64,000 nt of DNA from Cohnella sp. WQ 127256. Its GTDB lineage: Bacteria > Bacillota > Bacilli > Paenibacillales > Paenibacillaceae. The notes under the pieces were generated by a model. That model was not told where the DNA came from. It ran no database searches and saw nothing but the letters and a program-made list of their open reading frames with translations. The position numbers were made by a program, and so were the translations under genes. Each line of letters opens with the position of its first letter. Positions within the stretch are counted from its first letter, which is position 1. Location: assembly GCF_024519285.1 (NCBI RefSeq), contig NZ_JAMZCY010000001.1:372001-436000 (forward strand), given 5' to 3'. Positions 27,155 through 38,533 of this stretch are shown here, in pieces.

Positions 27155-27173
27155 AACAAACATTTTATGTGTT
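27155..27173 (+). promoter_or_regulatory. Possible operator for the DeoR regulator
   Basis: AACAAACAT and ATGTGTT flank a TT centre and form an imperfect inverted repeat just after the predicted -10 box. Its place suits a repressor such as the DeoR-type protein encoded at the end of the operon. The match is modest and no binding data exist. Confidence 0.3.
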
Positions 27174-27204
27174 ATTAAAACATTAACTAAGGATGTGTTT
27201 AAGT

Positions 27205-28035
27205 ATGACCAAAGCGAGACAAAACAGAATGTTCAGCGAGCAAGGGAAGTGCTTTGATGTTGCGATAGACCATGGATTTTTTAACGAGTATTCGTTTTTA
27301 TCTAGCATTGAGAACATGAAGGAAGCCGTCCATACGATCGTTGACGCAAATCCGGATTGCATTCAGCTTAGCTTGGGACAAGCGAAGCATCTGCAGGATA
27401 TTCCAGGGAAACAGAAGCCAGGACTTGTGCTTCGGACAGATGCCGCGAATATATACGGAAACATGCTTCCTAAGTTTCTGTTCAGTGAACTGATCAATAA
27501 CGCCATTGAGCATGCTGTGCGTATGGATGCTGTAGCTGTATGTGTTAACTTACTGTTGCTTCCGAACCAGCCAGAGCTGCACCATCAATGTGTTCGGAAT
27601 ATATCGATGCTTAAGACTGAAACCGAGAAATACGGAATGACGCTCATGGTTGAACCACTCGTTATGTTGCCTAACGAACAGAAGGGCGGCTATATGACAG
27701 ACGGCGATATTACGAAGATTATGCCGCTTGTCCGTCAGGCTGTTGAGCTTGGGGCGGATGTCATTAAGTCAGATCCTTGTGACAATGTGGAAGAGTATCA
27801 TCGCGTAATTGAAGTCGCTTCCGGTATTCCCGTGCTTGTGCGCGGTGGTGGACGAGCAAGTGACGAAGAGATTGTTGCTCGTACGGTTGAGCTGATGAAG
27901 CAAGGGGCTTCTGGAATCGTTTACGGTCGTAACGTCATTCAACACCCTAAACCGGCGGGCATGACCAAAGCTTTGATGCAAATCGTTCATCACGGAGCTA
28001 CAGAACAAGAAGCGCTAGCAATACTAGCCCAATAG
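27205..28035 (+). CDS. Class I aldolase, DeoC/FbaB/LacD superfamily
   Basis: A 276-residue TIM-barrel aldolase. The expected Schiff-base Lys is in ADVIKSDPCD, the phosphate-binding glycine-rich loop is PVLVRGGGRAS, and an early acidic motif is VAIDHGF. Members cleave ketose-1-phosphates or related compounds to DHAP and an aldehyde. The frame begins with an ATG at 27193 that lies in the ribosome binding site; the ATG at 27205 is better placed. It is first in an operon with an oxidoreductase, a PfkB kinase and a lyxose-type isomerase, so it likely splits the phosphorylated ketose they produce. Actual substrate unknown; tagatose-, fructose- or sulfofructose-type aldolases are possibilities. Confidence 0.85.
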   Translation: MTKARQNRMFSEQGKCFDVAIDHGFFNEYSFLSSIENMKEAVHTIVDANPDCIQLSLGQAKHLQDIPGKQKPGLVLRTDAANIYGNMLPKFLFSELINNAIEHAVRMDAVAVCVNLLLLPNQPELHHQCVRNISMLKTETEKYGMTLMVEPLVMLPNEQKGGYMTDGDITKIMPLVRQAVELGADVIKSDPCDNVEEYHRVIEVASGIPVLVRGGGRASDEEIVARTVELMKQGASGIVYGRNVIQHPKPAGMTKALMQIVHHGATEQEALAILAQ

Positions 28036-28058
28036 AACTTACAGGGGGAAATTTGAAA

Positions 28059-29216
28059 ATGTCCAAAACAATTGTAAAATTCGGTGTTATCGGCTGTGGG
28101 CTAATGGGGAAAGAATTTGCAAGCGCTGCGGCCCGTTGGCTACACCTGTCACAAGTGAACTTCGAACCGCAAATTATCGCTGTCTGCGATGCCAATCCAG
28201 CTGCAACCGATTGGTTCACAGAGCATGTAAGCACAGTAACTGCAACGTATACAGACTACAAGGAATTACTTGCAAATCGCGATGTGGATGCAGTATACTG
28301 CGCTGTTCCTCATAATCTACATGAACAGATTTATATTGATATTATTGAAGCAGGAAAGCATCTTCTTGGAGAGAAGCCTTTCGGGATTGATAAGGAAGCG
28401 AATGCGAAAATTATAGCTGCAATGAATAACAATCCAAATGTTATCGTACGTTGCTCCTCTGAATTCCCGTTCTATCCAGGCGCGAGTCAAATTGTGCAAT
28501 GGGTTCAGGACAATAAGTTTGGTAAAATTATCGAAGTAGAAGCAGGCTTCTGGCATTCTAGCGATCTGGATCCGACGAAGGTTATTAATTGGAAGAGACG
28601 GATTGCTACGAATGGCGAATATGGCTGTATGGGCGATTTGGGCATGCACGTCCTTCATTTGCCACTGCGTTTCGGCTGGAAGCCGGCTAACGTTCGTTCC
28701 TTGCTTTCCAAGATTGTGCCTGAGCGTCCAGATGGAAAAGGTAATCTTGTTCCGTGCGAAACGTGGGATAATGCGATATTAGCTACGGAAGTGAAGACGG
28801 AGGATCAGCATTTCCCGATGATTCTATCTACGAAGAGAATTGCTCCAGGTCATGCAAACACATGGTTTATTCGTATTCAAGGTACTGAGATGTCCGCAGA
28901 ATTCACGACTAAAAATCCGAAGCAGGTATCTTCATTACCTTATACGCCAGGCGCGCAACAAGCATGGCATGTTGTTGATGCTCCTTATAAATCGGCCTAT
29001 GGAACAATCACAGGAGGTATTTTCGAATTCGGATTCTCGGATTCCATCCTGCAAATGTGGGCTGCTTTCTGCGATGAGCTAGTGAACGGGGAAAATAAGT
29101 TACAGTCCTTTCATTGTGCGACTCCCACAGAAGCAGCGGACAGCCATAAGCTATTCACAGCAGCACTTGAATCTAACCGGACGGGACAGACCATTAACCT
29201 GGATTGGGGGGTATAA
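28059..29216 (+). CDS. Gfo/Idh/MocA family oxidoreductase
   Basis: A 385-residue NAD(P)-dependent dehydrogenase. The Rossmann motif is IGCGLMGKEFA, preceded by a beta strand at residues 5-10. The family motif GEKPFGIDK carries the catalytic Lys, and GCMGDLGMHVLHLP carries the His of the active site. GGGGGAA lies before the ATG at 28059. It could oxidise a hydroxyl of the incoming sugar or glycoside or equilibrate epimers before the isomerase acts. It ends 2 bp before the kinase start. No more specific function can be assigned. Confidence 0.85.
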   Translation: MSKTIVKFGVIGCGLMGKEFASAAARWLHLSQVNFEPQIIAVCDANPAATDWFTEHVSTVTATYTDYKELLANRDVDAVYCAVPHNLHEQIYIDIIEAGKHLLGEKPFGIDKEANAKIIAAMNNNPNVIVRCSSEFPFYPGASQIVQWVQDNKFGKIIEVEAGFWHSSDLDPTKVINWKRRIATNGEYGCMGDLGMHVLHLPLRFGWKPANVRSLLSKIVPERPDGKGNLVPCETWDNAILATEVKTEDQHFPMILSTKRIAPGHANTWFIRIQGTEMSAEFTTKNPKQVSSLPYTPGAQQAWHVVDAPYKSAYGTITGGIFEFGFSDSILQMWAAFCDELVNGENKLQSFHCATPTEAADSHKLFTAALESNRTGQTINLDWGV

Positions 29217-29218
29217 GC

Positions 29219-30977
<1,759 letters not shown>

Positions 30978-30992
30978 TAAAAGGAGCACCCA

Positions 30993-32021
30993 ATGCGATT
31001 ATATGGAAGAGAGTGGACGCGCAGACAACTCGAAGAGCGTGTGGGACGATTGGAACAGATTGCAGGTGTTCAGCGCTATACACAATCAGAGGGGCCTGAA
31101 TCGGGTGTAGAACAAATTCGGGTTAGAACCGGTTCAGGACTATGTTATCATGTCACGCCTTCTAAAGGCTTGGATATCTCTCTTGCAGAATATGGAGGAC
31201 TGCCGATCAGCTGGCAATCGGGAAACGGAGATGCCCATCCTTCGTTCTACGATCCTAAAGGAAACGGTTGGCTGCGAACGGCATCTGGTGGACTATTGAT
31301 GACCTGTGGGTTAACACAAGTAGGCTCACCCTGTGAAGACGCAGGTGAGATGCTCGGGCAACATGGTCGAATTCATCATACGCCTGCACGATCCGTATAT
31401 GCGACCGGGGAATGGATCAACGATGACTATGAGATGACGGTAGGGGGAATTGTCGAGGAAACCTCTCTCTTCGGACATTACCTGCAAATGACGAGAAGAA
31501 TTTCGAGCCGACTTGGAGAAAATACGATTCGGATAGAGGATGAGGTAAGGAACGTGGGGTTTAAGAGTTGTCCGCATCTGATTCTCTATCATTTTAATTT
31601 TGGTTTTCCGCTGATGGCGGAGCAGACGAAGGTATTGTTCACGGGTAGCGAGCCTCGTCCACACGTAGAGGGTACGTCAATACTTGGCTATGGGGAATGG
31701 CAAGCTCCTGATCCGAGTAGTGAGGAACAAGTCTATTATCATACTCCGATCGAGGGTAGAGTCGAAATTAGGAATCCGGAGTTCCCAACCCCAGCCGGCT
31801 CAGTGCCAGTTAGCGTCGAGTTATCTTGGTCAACCGATACCTTACCCCGCCTAGTGCAATGGAAGATGCCTAGCGCAAGTACACATGTGCTGGGGATTGA
31901 GCCTGCAAATTGCGGTGTGGGAGGTAGAGCAGCAGAACGAGAAGCCGGAACGCTTTCTCATTTGGAGCCTGGAGAAGTCGTTAAATATAGATTAGAGTTG
32001 AAAGTTCAGTCGGAATATTGA
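30993..32021 (+). CDS. DUF4432 family, galactose-mutarotase-like protein
   Basis: A 342-residue protein of the aldose-1-epimerase fold (DUF4432). Recognisable are the beta-sandwich blocks CYHVTPSKGLDISLAEYGG, GGLLMTCGLTQVGSP, LGQHGRIHHTPA and HLILYHFNFGFPL, with His residues in GRIHH and the Glu in LGIEPANCG where mutarotases keep catalytic residues. It probably interconverts sugar anomers so that the isomerase receives the right form. The start has AAAGGAG. The role is inferred from fold and neighbours; members are not well characterised. Confidence 0.8.
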   Translation: MRLYGREWTRRQLEERVGRLEQIAGVQRYTQSEGPESGVEQIRVRTGSGLCYHVTPSKGLDISLAEYGGLPISWQSGNGDAHPSFYDPKGNGWLRTASGGLLMTCGLTQVGSPCEDAGEMLGQHGRIHHTPARSVYATGEWINDDYEMTVGGIVEETSLFGHYLQMTRRISSRLGENTIRIEDEVRNVGFKSCPHLILYHFNFGFPLMAEQTKVLFTGSEPRPHVEGTSILGYGEWQAPDPSSEEQVYYHTPIEGRVEIRNPEFPTPAGSVPVSVELSWSTDTLPRLVQWKMPSASTHVLGIEPANCGVGGRAAEREAGTLSHLEPGEVVKYRLELKVQSEY

Positions 32022-32063
32022 GATAATAGGGGACATAGCTAAGAAGCAACGGGGTGCCGATCA

Positions 32064-32822
32064 ATGCAAATGCCTCTGAATCAAAGACAGCAACGGATCA
32101 TGGATCGTTTAACGAGCGATGGTGAAGTGAAGCTGTCGGAGTTGAAGGAAATGTTCGCTGTCACAGAGATGACGATTCGTCGAGATTTGGAAAAGCTTGA
32201 ACAGTTGGGTTCAATTCGAAGAATATTCGGTGGAGCCATTCTAGTAGGCAAGGATATTGCTTTGCACGAAAGAACGGGTGTCTTGACTGAGGAAAAGGCT
32301 CGAATCGGGATGAAAGTTGCGGAGCTGCTTCGCCCTAATGAGTCAATCTTCATCGATGGTGGATCTACAACTCTTCAAATCTCCAAGTTTATAAACCCGG
32401 AAATGAATATAACTGTCGTGACCAATGCGATTAATATTGCCCAAGAGCTTCATAGTAAGCGAATATCCACGATACTACTCGGCGGAGTACTCCTTGAGCA
32501 AACGGCTACACTGATCGGACCGATCGCGATAGAGAATATAGCACGAATGGCATTTGATCGTGTTTTTTTAGGAGCTACAGGGTTAACGGACAATCATGGC
32601 TTCAGTAACTCCAACATGTATGAAGCAGAAATTAAGCGATTGGCCATCGCACAGTCTTCTGAAGTGAATATCGTGATGGACCATACGAAGTTCGGTACTC
32701 AGGGATTATTCTCCTTTGCTTCTCTGTCTGCAATCAATCGGATCGTAACAGATCGGATGCCGGAGGTAGGTTTAGTAACCGCCTGCAAAGAGAATGGCGT
32801 GGAAATTGTAGTTAGCAAATAG
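32064..32822 (+). CDS. DeoR/GlpR-family transcriptional repressor
   Basis: A 252-residue regulator. The N-terminal winged helix is QRIMDRLTSDGEVKLSELKEMFAVTEMTIRRDLEKLEQLGSIRRIFGGA, the DeoR signature with TIRRDLEKLE. The C-terminal sensor domain has DGGSTTLQISKF and GGVLLEQTATLIGP, which bind phosphorylated sugars. As the last gene of the isomerase-kinase-aldolase operon it most likely represses that operon until the sugar phosphate intermediate appears. It is convergent with the AraC gene that ends 11 bp downstream. Confidence 0.9.
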   Translation: MQMPLNQRQQRIMDRLTSDGEVKLSELKEMFAVTEMTIRRDLEKLEQLGSIRRIFGGAILVGKDIALHERTGVLTEEKARIGMKVAELLRPNESIFIDGGSTTLQISKFINPEMNITVVTNAINIAQELHSKRISTILLGGVLLEQTATLIGPIAIENIARMAFDRVFLGATGLTDNHGFSNSNMYEAEIKRLAIAQSSEVNIVMDHTKFGTQGLFSFASLSAINRIVTDRMPEVGLVTACKENGVEIVVSK

Positions 32823-32833
32823 AACAATAATCT

Positions 32834-33724
32834 TCAAGTCCCCCGCTCATATAACCCACCGTTTAACTGACGATATTTAAGCGGGGTTGTGTTCGTTAAC
32901 ATCTTAAACTTCCTAATAAAATTATTAATATTATGAAAACCGACCTGCTCCGAGATTTCAGTAATGGACAGGTCGGTTTGCTCTAGAATAAATCTTGCTT
33001 GGGTAATACGGACTTTCAATATATATTCATATGGCGTTAAGCCTATTTGTCGTTTAAATAAACGGATAAAAGCGTAAGGCGTCATATGAATTTTGTGCGC
33101 TAGCTCCTTGACCGTTGTATTGTCAGCATAATGGCGCTCCATGTAAATTACGGTTTCAGAGATGGCCTTCGTGACTGAACTGGACATTTTCAAGGTATCA
33201 TGGACATGCTTGTCCTCATACATAGCGGTTAAAACACCGCAAAGAGCCTCGGACATAATTAAATCAGCAGCTGGAGCGTAATGGTTGGCTTGTTGTAGGA
33301 TAGTGTTCATTCGCGTTTCAACATATCCAAGTCTTTGCAGTGCGATCGGCTGAAATCGTCCACCATTGATCGTAAATTCGTAATCAATCCCCTTGCTCTC
33401 CTCATAACGAACCCACTGAATTTCCCAATCATCTCCAACACTTTCGTAGATTTGCAGTTCATTACAATCAATTAAGAACGCTTGACCCTTAGTTAGAGGA
33501 TAACTTACACCCCGATAGGTGATGTGACCGCTGCCTGCTAAGGTAAGGACTAAGAGGCGGTTATTTAAGCCTTGACGCTCGACCCTATAGCCTTTCAAAC
33601 AGTAATAATGACCGCAGGCGAATATCCGAAACGGCAGCATTGCGGCTGTGGGGTTTGGTGTATGTAAAAGATGGATGGAGTCCGTTCGGATGTTATCCTG
33701 GATCAGGCTATAAGCATTAGTCAT
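32834..33724 (-). CDS. AraC-family transcriptional regulator
   Basis: A 296-residue regulator with an N-terminal AraC-type ligand-binding region (about residues 45-125, containing [15 protein letters not shown] and [13 protein letters not shown]) and a C-terminal double helix-turn-helix: [25 protein letters not shown] and [22 protein letters not shown]. It is divergent from the RraA-like gene at 33843, so it probably senses a sugar acid and activates that operon. The promoter facing the operon has a good -10 but a poor -35, which fits activation. Confidence 0.9.
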   Translation of the reverse strand: MTNAYSLIQDNIRTDSIHLLHTPNPTAAMLPFRIFACGHYYCLKGYRVERQGLNNRLLVLTLAGSGHITYRGVSYPLTKGQAFLIDCNELQIYESVGDDWEIQWVRYEESKGIDYEFTINGGRFQPIALQRLGYVETRMNTILQQANHYAPAADLIMSEALCGVLTAMYEDKHVHDTLKMSSSVTKAISETVIYMERHYADNTTVKELAHKIHMTPYAFIRLFKRQIGLTPYEYILKVRITQARFILEQTDLSITEISEQVGFHNINNFIRKFKMLTNTTPLKYRQLNGGLYERGT

Positions 33725-33794
33725 CGAAGATAACCTCGCAATTTTTATGTATTTTCAGTTGATAATTGGCGATGTATTTATATATTACCCCAAA

Positions 33795-33800
33795 TATAAT
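33795..33800 (+). promoter_or_regulatory. -10 box of an activator-dependent promoter
   Basis: TATAAT at 33795-33800 has no recognisable -35 at the right distance (ATGTAT at 33772). It is between the divergent AraC gene and the sugar-acid operon. Such promoters usually need an activator; the adjacent AraC protein is the obvious candidate. Confidence 0.45.
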
Positions 33801-33842
33801 GAGATTGTAAGCAATCAAATAATGTGTATGGGGGTTCAACCG

Positions 33843-34508
33843 ATGAGCATTCCTAGTAACGATCAAGATCTATTTGAACTGATGAAAAGCGAGCTATATA
33901 CACCTGTAATCGGAGATATCATGGATGATATGGGCAGGTATCATCAAATCCTTCCTGCGGCCATTCAACCTATGAAGGAACATATGGTATTAGCTGGACG
34001 GGCTATGCCGGTCGTCATGATTGATGTTTACGGCAAACAGGAGAAGCCATTTGGTTTGTTAACTGAAGCGCTAGATCAATTGCAGCAGGGTGATATTTAT
34101 GTGGCAAGTGGAGGTCATATGAGATGTGCCTACTGGGGTGAAATCTTAACAGCGACGGCCAGATCACGACAAGCCGCAGGTGCAATTATTAATGGTTATC
34201 ATCGAGATACTCCTCAAGTACTCGAGCAGAATTGGCCCGTCTTTTCCCGTGGACGTTATGCTCAAGACTCTGGCGTCCGTACCAAAGTCGTGGACTACCG
34301 CTGTCCGATTGAAGTAGAAGGCGTTTGGATTAACCCAGGCGACTTGATCTTTGCTGATCTGGATGGCGTGTTAGTTATTCCGCAGGAGCTGGAAGCTGAA
34401 GTCATCGAACGTGCGCTGGAGAAGGCAAAAGGTGAAAAAGTGGTACGTAAAGAAATTGAAGCTGGAATGTCGAGTACGGAAGCATTCCAAAAGTATGGCA
34501 TCTTGTAG
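33843..34508 (+). CDS. RraA-family protein (HMG aldolase/decarboxylase-like)
   Basis: A 221-residue protein of the RraA fold. Typical motifs are [17 protein letters not shown] near the N-terminus, [46 protein letters not shown], and DGVLVIP near the C-terminus. Enzymatic members cleave 4-hydroxy-4-methyl-2-oxoglutarate-type compounds or decarboxylate oxaloacetate using a divalent metal bound by an Asp in the region after GYHRD. GGGGGT sets the start at 33843, not the upstream ATGs at 33822 or 33828. First in an operon with a split sugar-acid dehydratase and an SDR, it may cleave the resulting 2-keto-3-deoxy acid. That role is inference. Confidence 0.82.
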   Translation: MSIPSNDQDLFELMKSELYTPVIGDIMDDMGRYHQILPAAIQPMKEHMVLAGRAMPVVMIDVYGKQEKPFGLLTEALDQLQQGDIYVASGGHMRCAYWGEILTATARSRQAAGAIINGYHRDTPQVLEQNWPVFSRGRYAQDSGVRTKVVDYRCPIEVEGVWINPGDLIFADLDGVLVIPQELEAEVIERALEKAKGEKVVRKEIEAGMSSTEAFQKYGIL

Positions 34509-34538
34509 CAAGCAGAACATGAAATGAGGGGTCCCGTT

Positions 34539-34880
34539 ATGAATGATAAATTTCATCAAGCGAGCTTTCAAATCGAGAAGGATGATAATGTCGCTGTCGC
34601 TTTATCCGACCTTGAACCGGGAAGCATTCGGATTCATGGATCTTCCCTACTAGAGGTTATCGTAATCACAGATGCGGTCAAACAGGGACATAAGATTGCA
34701 AACCGTATGATCAGTGAGGGAGAGCCTGTACTGAAATATGGGGTTCCTATCGGCATAGCCATTCATGACATTGAGGCAGGGAAATGGGTACACCTTCATA
34801 ATTGCAAAAGCTATTATGATAAGCGTTCATCCACACTTGATCTAGAGTCCGGGGCACCGACAGACATTCAATATGATTAA
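34539..34880 (+). CDS. SAF-domain small subunit of UxaA-type dehydratase
   Basis: A 113-residue SAF-domain protein corresponding to the N-terminal domain of altronate dehydratase UxaA or the small subunit SuyA of sulfolactate sulfo-lyase. Blocks: NVAVALSDLEPGS, AVKQGHKIANRMISEGEPVLKYGVPIGIA and WVHLHNCKS. In UxaA this domain is fused to the large domain; here the two are separate genes 15 bp apart. GAGGGG positions the start at 34539. It is expected to form a complex with the product of 34896. Confidence 0.87.
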   Translation: MNDKFHQASFQIEKDDNVAVALSDLEPGSIRIHGSSLLEVIVITDAVKQGHKIANRMISEGEPVLKYGVPIGIAIHDIEAGKWVHLHNCKSYYDKRSSTLDLESGAPTDIQYD

Positions 34881-34895
34881 AGGGGGCTCTATACG

Positions 34896-36113
34896 ATGAG
34901 TGGGAATGCAGAGCTAACTTGGAAAGGGTTTTACCGGAATAACGGTACGAAGGGAATCCGTAACAAAATCCTGGTGATGTATACGGTAGAATGCGCATCC
35001 TTCGTAGCTAAGGAAATTGGTGCAGCCTATCGAAATTCGGGTATGGATGTTGATGTCGTCGGCTTCGGCGGATGTACGGACAATGAATATGCGCTACGTA
35101 TGATGATTGCGATGATTCGCCACCCGAATGTCGGAGCTGTGATGACAGTAGGACTCGGCTGTGAGTATTTGCAAGGGAAAAGCTTGGTGGAAATCGCGGA
35201 GAACGAAGGTAAACCGGCGGCATGGATGCTCATCCAAGACTATGGCGGCACATTGAAGACGATAGAAGAAGGGAAGCGTGTTGTTCAGCAGCTGCATGAG
35301 CGGCTTGCCAAGGAAACGGTTCTCGTCGAGATGGGTTTAAGTGACCTCGTGATCGGTGCAGAATGTGGAGGATCTGACTACACGTCGGGCTTAGCAGGAA
35401 ATGTGGTGGTGGGCCGTCTATTTGATCGGCTTGTGGAAGCAGGAGGTACAGCGATTTTCGAAGAAATCGTGGAAGCGATCGGCTTAAAGGACATCTTACT
35501 GGGCCGTGGCATAAATGAATCCGTACAAAAGGAGCTCGGAGCCGCATACGACAAAATGCTTGAGTACTGTAAGAGTGTGCGTCAGTATTCGGTATCCCCA
35601 GGGAATTTTGCAGGTGGACTTACGACCATTGAAGAGAAAAGCATGGGGGCGTTCGCCAAGAGCGGCACGAAGCCGATCGAAGGTGTGCTTAAAGTGTCGC
35701 AACCTCCATTGCATCCCGGATTATGGTTGCTGGACAGTACACCAGACCCGCACTTTATGAGCTTTGGATATACGAATCCGAATGATAACGAAGGCTTGAT
35801 GGATTTGGTCTGTAGCAACTCGCATTTGCTCTTTCTCGTAACCGGAAGAGGGACTGTTGTGGGGAGCGCGGTATCTCCGGTTATCAAAATTACTGGAAAC
35901 GAGAATACGTACCGTCGCATGTCCGATGACCTTGATTTCTGTTCTGGAGCAGCACTAACCGGCGAGAAGTCTATGGACAGCTTGGCTGAAGAGCTATTAG
36001 AGCTAGTGATTTCGACGTGTCGAGGAGAGCAAACAAAGGCAGAGCTACTGAATCACAAAGAGTATTTCATCCCTTATAAATATCAATCAGCAGGTACAAA
36101 TTGTGAGATGTGA
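34896..36113 (+). CDS. UxaA/SuyB-type dehydratase large subunit
   Basis: A 405-residue protein matching the large C-terminal domain of altronate/galactarate dehydratases. Motifs: [59 protein letters not shown] and TGRGTVVGS; the cysteines in CEY and CGG are candidates for metal binding. With the SAF subunit it should remove water from a sugar acid to give a 2-keto-3-deoxy acid. The closest known two-gene arrangement is SuyAB, which removes sulfite from sulfolactate, so that activity cannot be excluded. The sugar-acid genes around favour a dehydratase. Confidence 0.85.
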   Translation: MSGNAELTWKGFYRNNGTKGIRNKILVMYTVECASFVAKEIGAAYRNSGMDVDVVGFGGCTDNEYALRMMIAMIRHPNVGAVMTVGLGCEYLQGKSLVEIAENEGKPAAWMLIQDYGGTLKTIEEGKRVVQQLHERLAKETVLVEMGLSDLVIGAECGGSDYTSGLAGNVVVGRLFDRLVEAGGTAIFEEIVEAIGLKDILLGRGINESVQKELGAAYDKMLEYCKSVRQYSVSPGNFAGGLTTIEEKSMGAFAKSGTKPIEGVLKVSQPPLHPGLWLLDSTPDPHFMSFGYTNPNDNEGLMDLVCSNSHLLFLVTGRGTVVGSAVSPVIKITGNENTYRRMSDDLDFCSGAALTGEKSMDSLAEELLELVISTCRGEQTKAELLNHKEYFIPYKYQSAGTNCEM

Positions 36114-36126
36114 GGTGTAAGATAAG

Positions 36127-36897
36127 ATGAAGAGCTATCAGGAAATGTTCAGTCTCAAAGGAGAACGTGTGCTGATTACGGGTGGGGCAACAGGATTAGG
36201 ACTAGCCATGAGTCAATGCTTCTATAATGCTGGAGCCGAGGTAATTATGGTCGGCTCTGGGAGCGGAGAGGATCGAGAAAGTCTTGCCAAGCATATGGGC
36301 GAAGGGGTTTGGTATAGATCCTTTGATGTAGCCGATACAGCGAATACGGATCAGTTTATCGCACAATTAGAGCAATCCATCGGACCCATTAGCGTGCTGA
36401 TCAATAATGCAGGCAATCATTGCAAGAAGCCGATTGAAGATATGACGGATGAGGATTTTCGGTCTGTTCTAGATGTGCATCTTATGGGCGCATTCTCCCT
36501 ATGTAGAGCTCTAGTCCCGCGTATGAAGCAACGGGGAAAAGGAAATATTATTTTTCAGGCTTCTATGACCTCATTTATTGGACAACCAAACGTTATTGCT
36601 TATTCCAGCGCAAAGTCAGCATATTTAGGAATGGTTCGAACCTTGGCATCTGAAACCTCTGCGCATGGAATTCGTGTGAATGGAATTGCTCCTGGATGGA
36701 TCGAAACGCCAATGCTCCATAAAGCGTTGCACGGGGATGAGCCAAGGAAGCAGAAAATTCTCGGCCGTACGCCTATGAAGAAATTCGGCGAGCCTGAGGA
36801 TATCGGTTGGGCTGCTGTCTATCTGGCTTCTTCGGCAGCATCGTTCGTTAATGGTACAATACTCCCTGTGGATGGCGGAGCGTTAATCGGATTCTAG
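36127..36897 (+). CDS. SDR-family oxidoreductase, copy 1
   Basis: A 256-residue classical short-chain dehydrogenase. Cofactor motif: ITGGATGLGLA at residues 18-28; second motif: LINNAGNH; catalytic Ser in FQASMTS; Tyr-Lys in AYSSAKSAY; C-terminus: FVNGTILPVDGGALIGF. It is last in the RraA/UxaA operon, 13 bp after the dehydratase, and is followed by a terminator. It likely oxidises or reduces a sugar acid in the same pathway. It resembles the SDR at 47019, sharing NNAGNH and the GIGF/LIGF ending, so the two are probably paralogues. Confidence 0.88.
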   Translation: MKSYQEMFSLKGERVLITGGATGLGLAMSQCFYNAGAEVIMVGSGSGEDRESLAKHMGEGVWYRSFDVADTANTDQFIAQLEQSIGPISVLINNAGNHCKKPIEDMTDEDFRSVLDVHLMGAFSLCRALVPRMKQRGKGNIIFQASMTSFIGQPNVIAYSSAKSAYLGMVRTLASETSAHGIRVNGIAPGWIETPMLHKALHGDEPRKQKILGRTPMKKFGEPEDIGWAAVYLASSAASFVNGTILPVDGGALIGF

Positions 36898-36913
36898 GAA
36901 TTAACCCGAGAAG

Positions 36914-36940
36914 AAGCCTTGAAAACCGAGGCTTTTTTCT
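36914..36940 (+). terminator. Rho-independent terminator of the RraA-UxaA-SDR operon
   Basis: AAGCCTTG (36914-36921) and CGAGGCTT (36927-36934) pair with one wobble around AAAAC and are followed by TTTTTCTTTTTT. Confidence 0.85.
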
Positions 36941-37046
36941 TTTTTCTCTTTCGGATGAGGATGAATGATTGTATTTCGTTAGGTGATTTTGAAGATATGG
37001 ATACATGAATGTTGGATTATTGCTATAGGTTCAGACTCTAGAAGTG

Positions 37047-37068
37047 TATAAAATGAAAGCGTAGACAA
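37047..37068 (+). promoter_or_regulatory. -10 box and overlapping cre-like site of the second sugar importer
   Basis: TATAAA at 37047-37052 is a likely -10; I see no good -35. Directly after it, ATGAAAGCGTAGACAA (37053-37068) matches the B. subtilis cre pattern WTGNNARCGNWWWCAW at 15 of 16 positions. A site there would block transcription in the presence of preferred carbon sources. The remaining intergenic region upstream holds the previous terminator and nothing else I recognise. Confidence 0.5.
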
Positions 37069-37091
37069 CTTCAGTTGAGAGGGGTAACAAC

Positions 37092-38444
37092 ATGAAATTA
37101 AAAAGAAAAGGTTTAGTGGGTTTGGCGCTAGTAACATCATTAACGGTCTCTGCTTGCGGCAATAGCAACAATGAGGCAGCGTCCCCTTCCAGCTCCGCAC
37201 CAGCACAAGCTTCAGAATCAGGAGCACCGGTTGTAAACGAGAAGCCTTACGATGGACAGAAGATCACGATATTCGCGGTTAGTCATCCTTGGTCAGATGC
37301 GTTAAAGACGCAAATTCCGGAATTTGAAAAAGCTTCAGGCATTAAAGTAGATTTCCAAATCTTCGCGGAAGAGCAGCTTCAACAGAAGCTTGCTGTGCAA
37401 CTGACAACAGGAGCAGAATCGCCGGATGCCTACACCTACCGACCCTATATGGAGAAGATTTTATACTCTAAAAATGGTTGGACTACCCCATTAGATGAAT
37501 ATGTAACTAAAAACTCAGAATATGACTTTGGGGATTTCTCCAAAGCGACAATCGATGCAAGCACGATTGATGGAAAGCTGATGTCGATTCCACTATGGAC
37601 GGATCAATTTGTCATGTATTATCGCAAGGACATTTTGGAGAAGAACAATATTGCAGTACCAAAAACAATGGTGGAATTTGAAGATGCGATGAAGAAGCTT
37701 CACAACCCTAAAGATGACTTCTATGGCTTCGTGGCTAGAGGACAACGGAATGCGCTTGTTACTGCAGTATCCTCTTTCGTCTTCTCAGAAGGCGGAGACT
37801 TTATGACAAATGGTCAAGCATCAGTCAACACACCTGAAGCCGTTAAGGGCTTCAAGCTGTATGCAGATCTCGTTAAGAATTACGGCCCTAAAGGTGTATT
37901 GAACATGAACTGGGCGCAAGCCATCGCCTTGTTCGGACAAGGCAAAGCGGCATTCTATGTGGATTCCGCTGCCCTATACAAAAATACAACAGATCCGGAA
38001 AAATCATTAATTTCTGATAAGGTTGGTTTTGCAACTTTGCCAGCAGGAAGTGCAGGATCCAAGCCTTATAATATAGCTTCTTGGTCAGCTGCAATTAATC
38101 CACAATCTCAGCACAAAGACGCAGCATGGGCATTCATCGAATGGGCAACGAACAAGCAAAATGTATTGATGATTCAACAAAACGGCGTTCCGGGAGCTCG
38201 TGATTCGGTATGGGCATCCAAGGAAGGGATTGAGAAATTCCCAGCTGATCTCGCTACAGCGATTCAGGACACAATGAAAACGGGTGTGGATCACAACGTA
38301 CCTCAAGTGATGAGCGTTACCGAATCGCGTGATGTGGTCGGGGCAATCGTCGTGAAGGCGCTTCTGGGTGAAGATATTCAGGCAGCTGCCGATCTAGCGA
38401 ACAAAGAACTACAAGCCATTATTGATAAAGATAAGACTAAGTAA
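37092..38444 (+). CDS. Sugar ABC importer substrate-binding lipoprotein, UgpB/MalE type
   Basis: A 450-residue extracellular binding protein. A short Lys-rich start and hydrophobic core lead to the lipobox TVSACGN with the Cys near residue 22, then a Ser/Ala/Pro-rich linker. The domain follows family 1 solute-binding proteins (ITIFAVSHPWSDALKTQIPEFEKASGIKVDF; later WSAAINPQSQHKDAAWAFIEWAT). It precedes two MalF/MalG-type permeases, a YesM/YesN pair and sugar-acid genes, so its ligand may be a glycoside or sugar acid. A stem-loop follows at 38466. The start has AGAGGGG. Confidence 0.92.
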   Translation: MKLKRKGLVGLALVTSLTVSACGNSNNEAASPSSSAPAQASESGAPVVNEKPYDGQKITIFAVSHPWSDALKTQIPEFEKASGIKVDFQIFAEEQLQQKLAVQLTTGAESPDAYTYRPYMEKILYSKNGWTTPLDEYVTKNSEYDFGDFSKATIDASTIDGKLMSIPLWTDQFVMYYRKDILEKNNIAVPKTMVEFEDAMKKLHNPKDDFYGFVARGQRNALVTAVSSFVFSEGGDFMTNGQASVNTPEAVKGFKLYADLVKNYGPKGVLNMNWAQAIALFGQGKAAFYVDSAALYKNTTDPEKSLISDKVGFATLPAGSAGSKPYNIASWSAAINPQSQHKDAAWAFIEWATNKQNVLMIQQNGVPGARDSVWASKEGIEKFPADLATAIQDTMKTGVDHNVPQVMSVTESRDVVGAIVVKALLGEDIQAAADLANKELQAIIDKDKTK

Positions 38445-38465
38445 AATAATTCAAGAGCTCGTACA

Positions 38466-38501
38466 AGCCGGATGCTAAGCATGCATTGTTGGCACTCGGC
38501 T
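38466..38501 (+). other. Intercistronic stem-loop between binding-protein and permease genes
   Basis: AGCCGGATGC (38466-38475) and GCACTCGGCT (38492-38501) pair over ten positions with one A-C mismatch and one wobble around a 16-nt loop. No T-run follows. It occupies the 89-bp gap between lipoprotein and permease. Confidence 0.5.
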
Positions 38502-38533
38502 GTGCGTTATCTTCATGAGAAGGAGGAGGTTCG

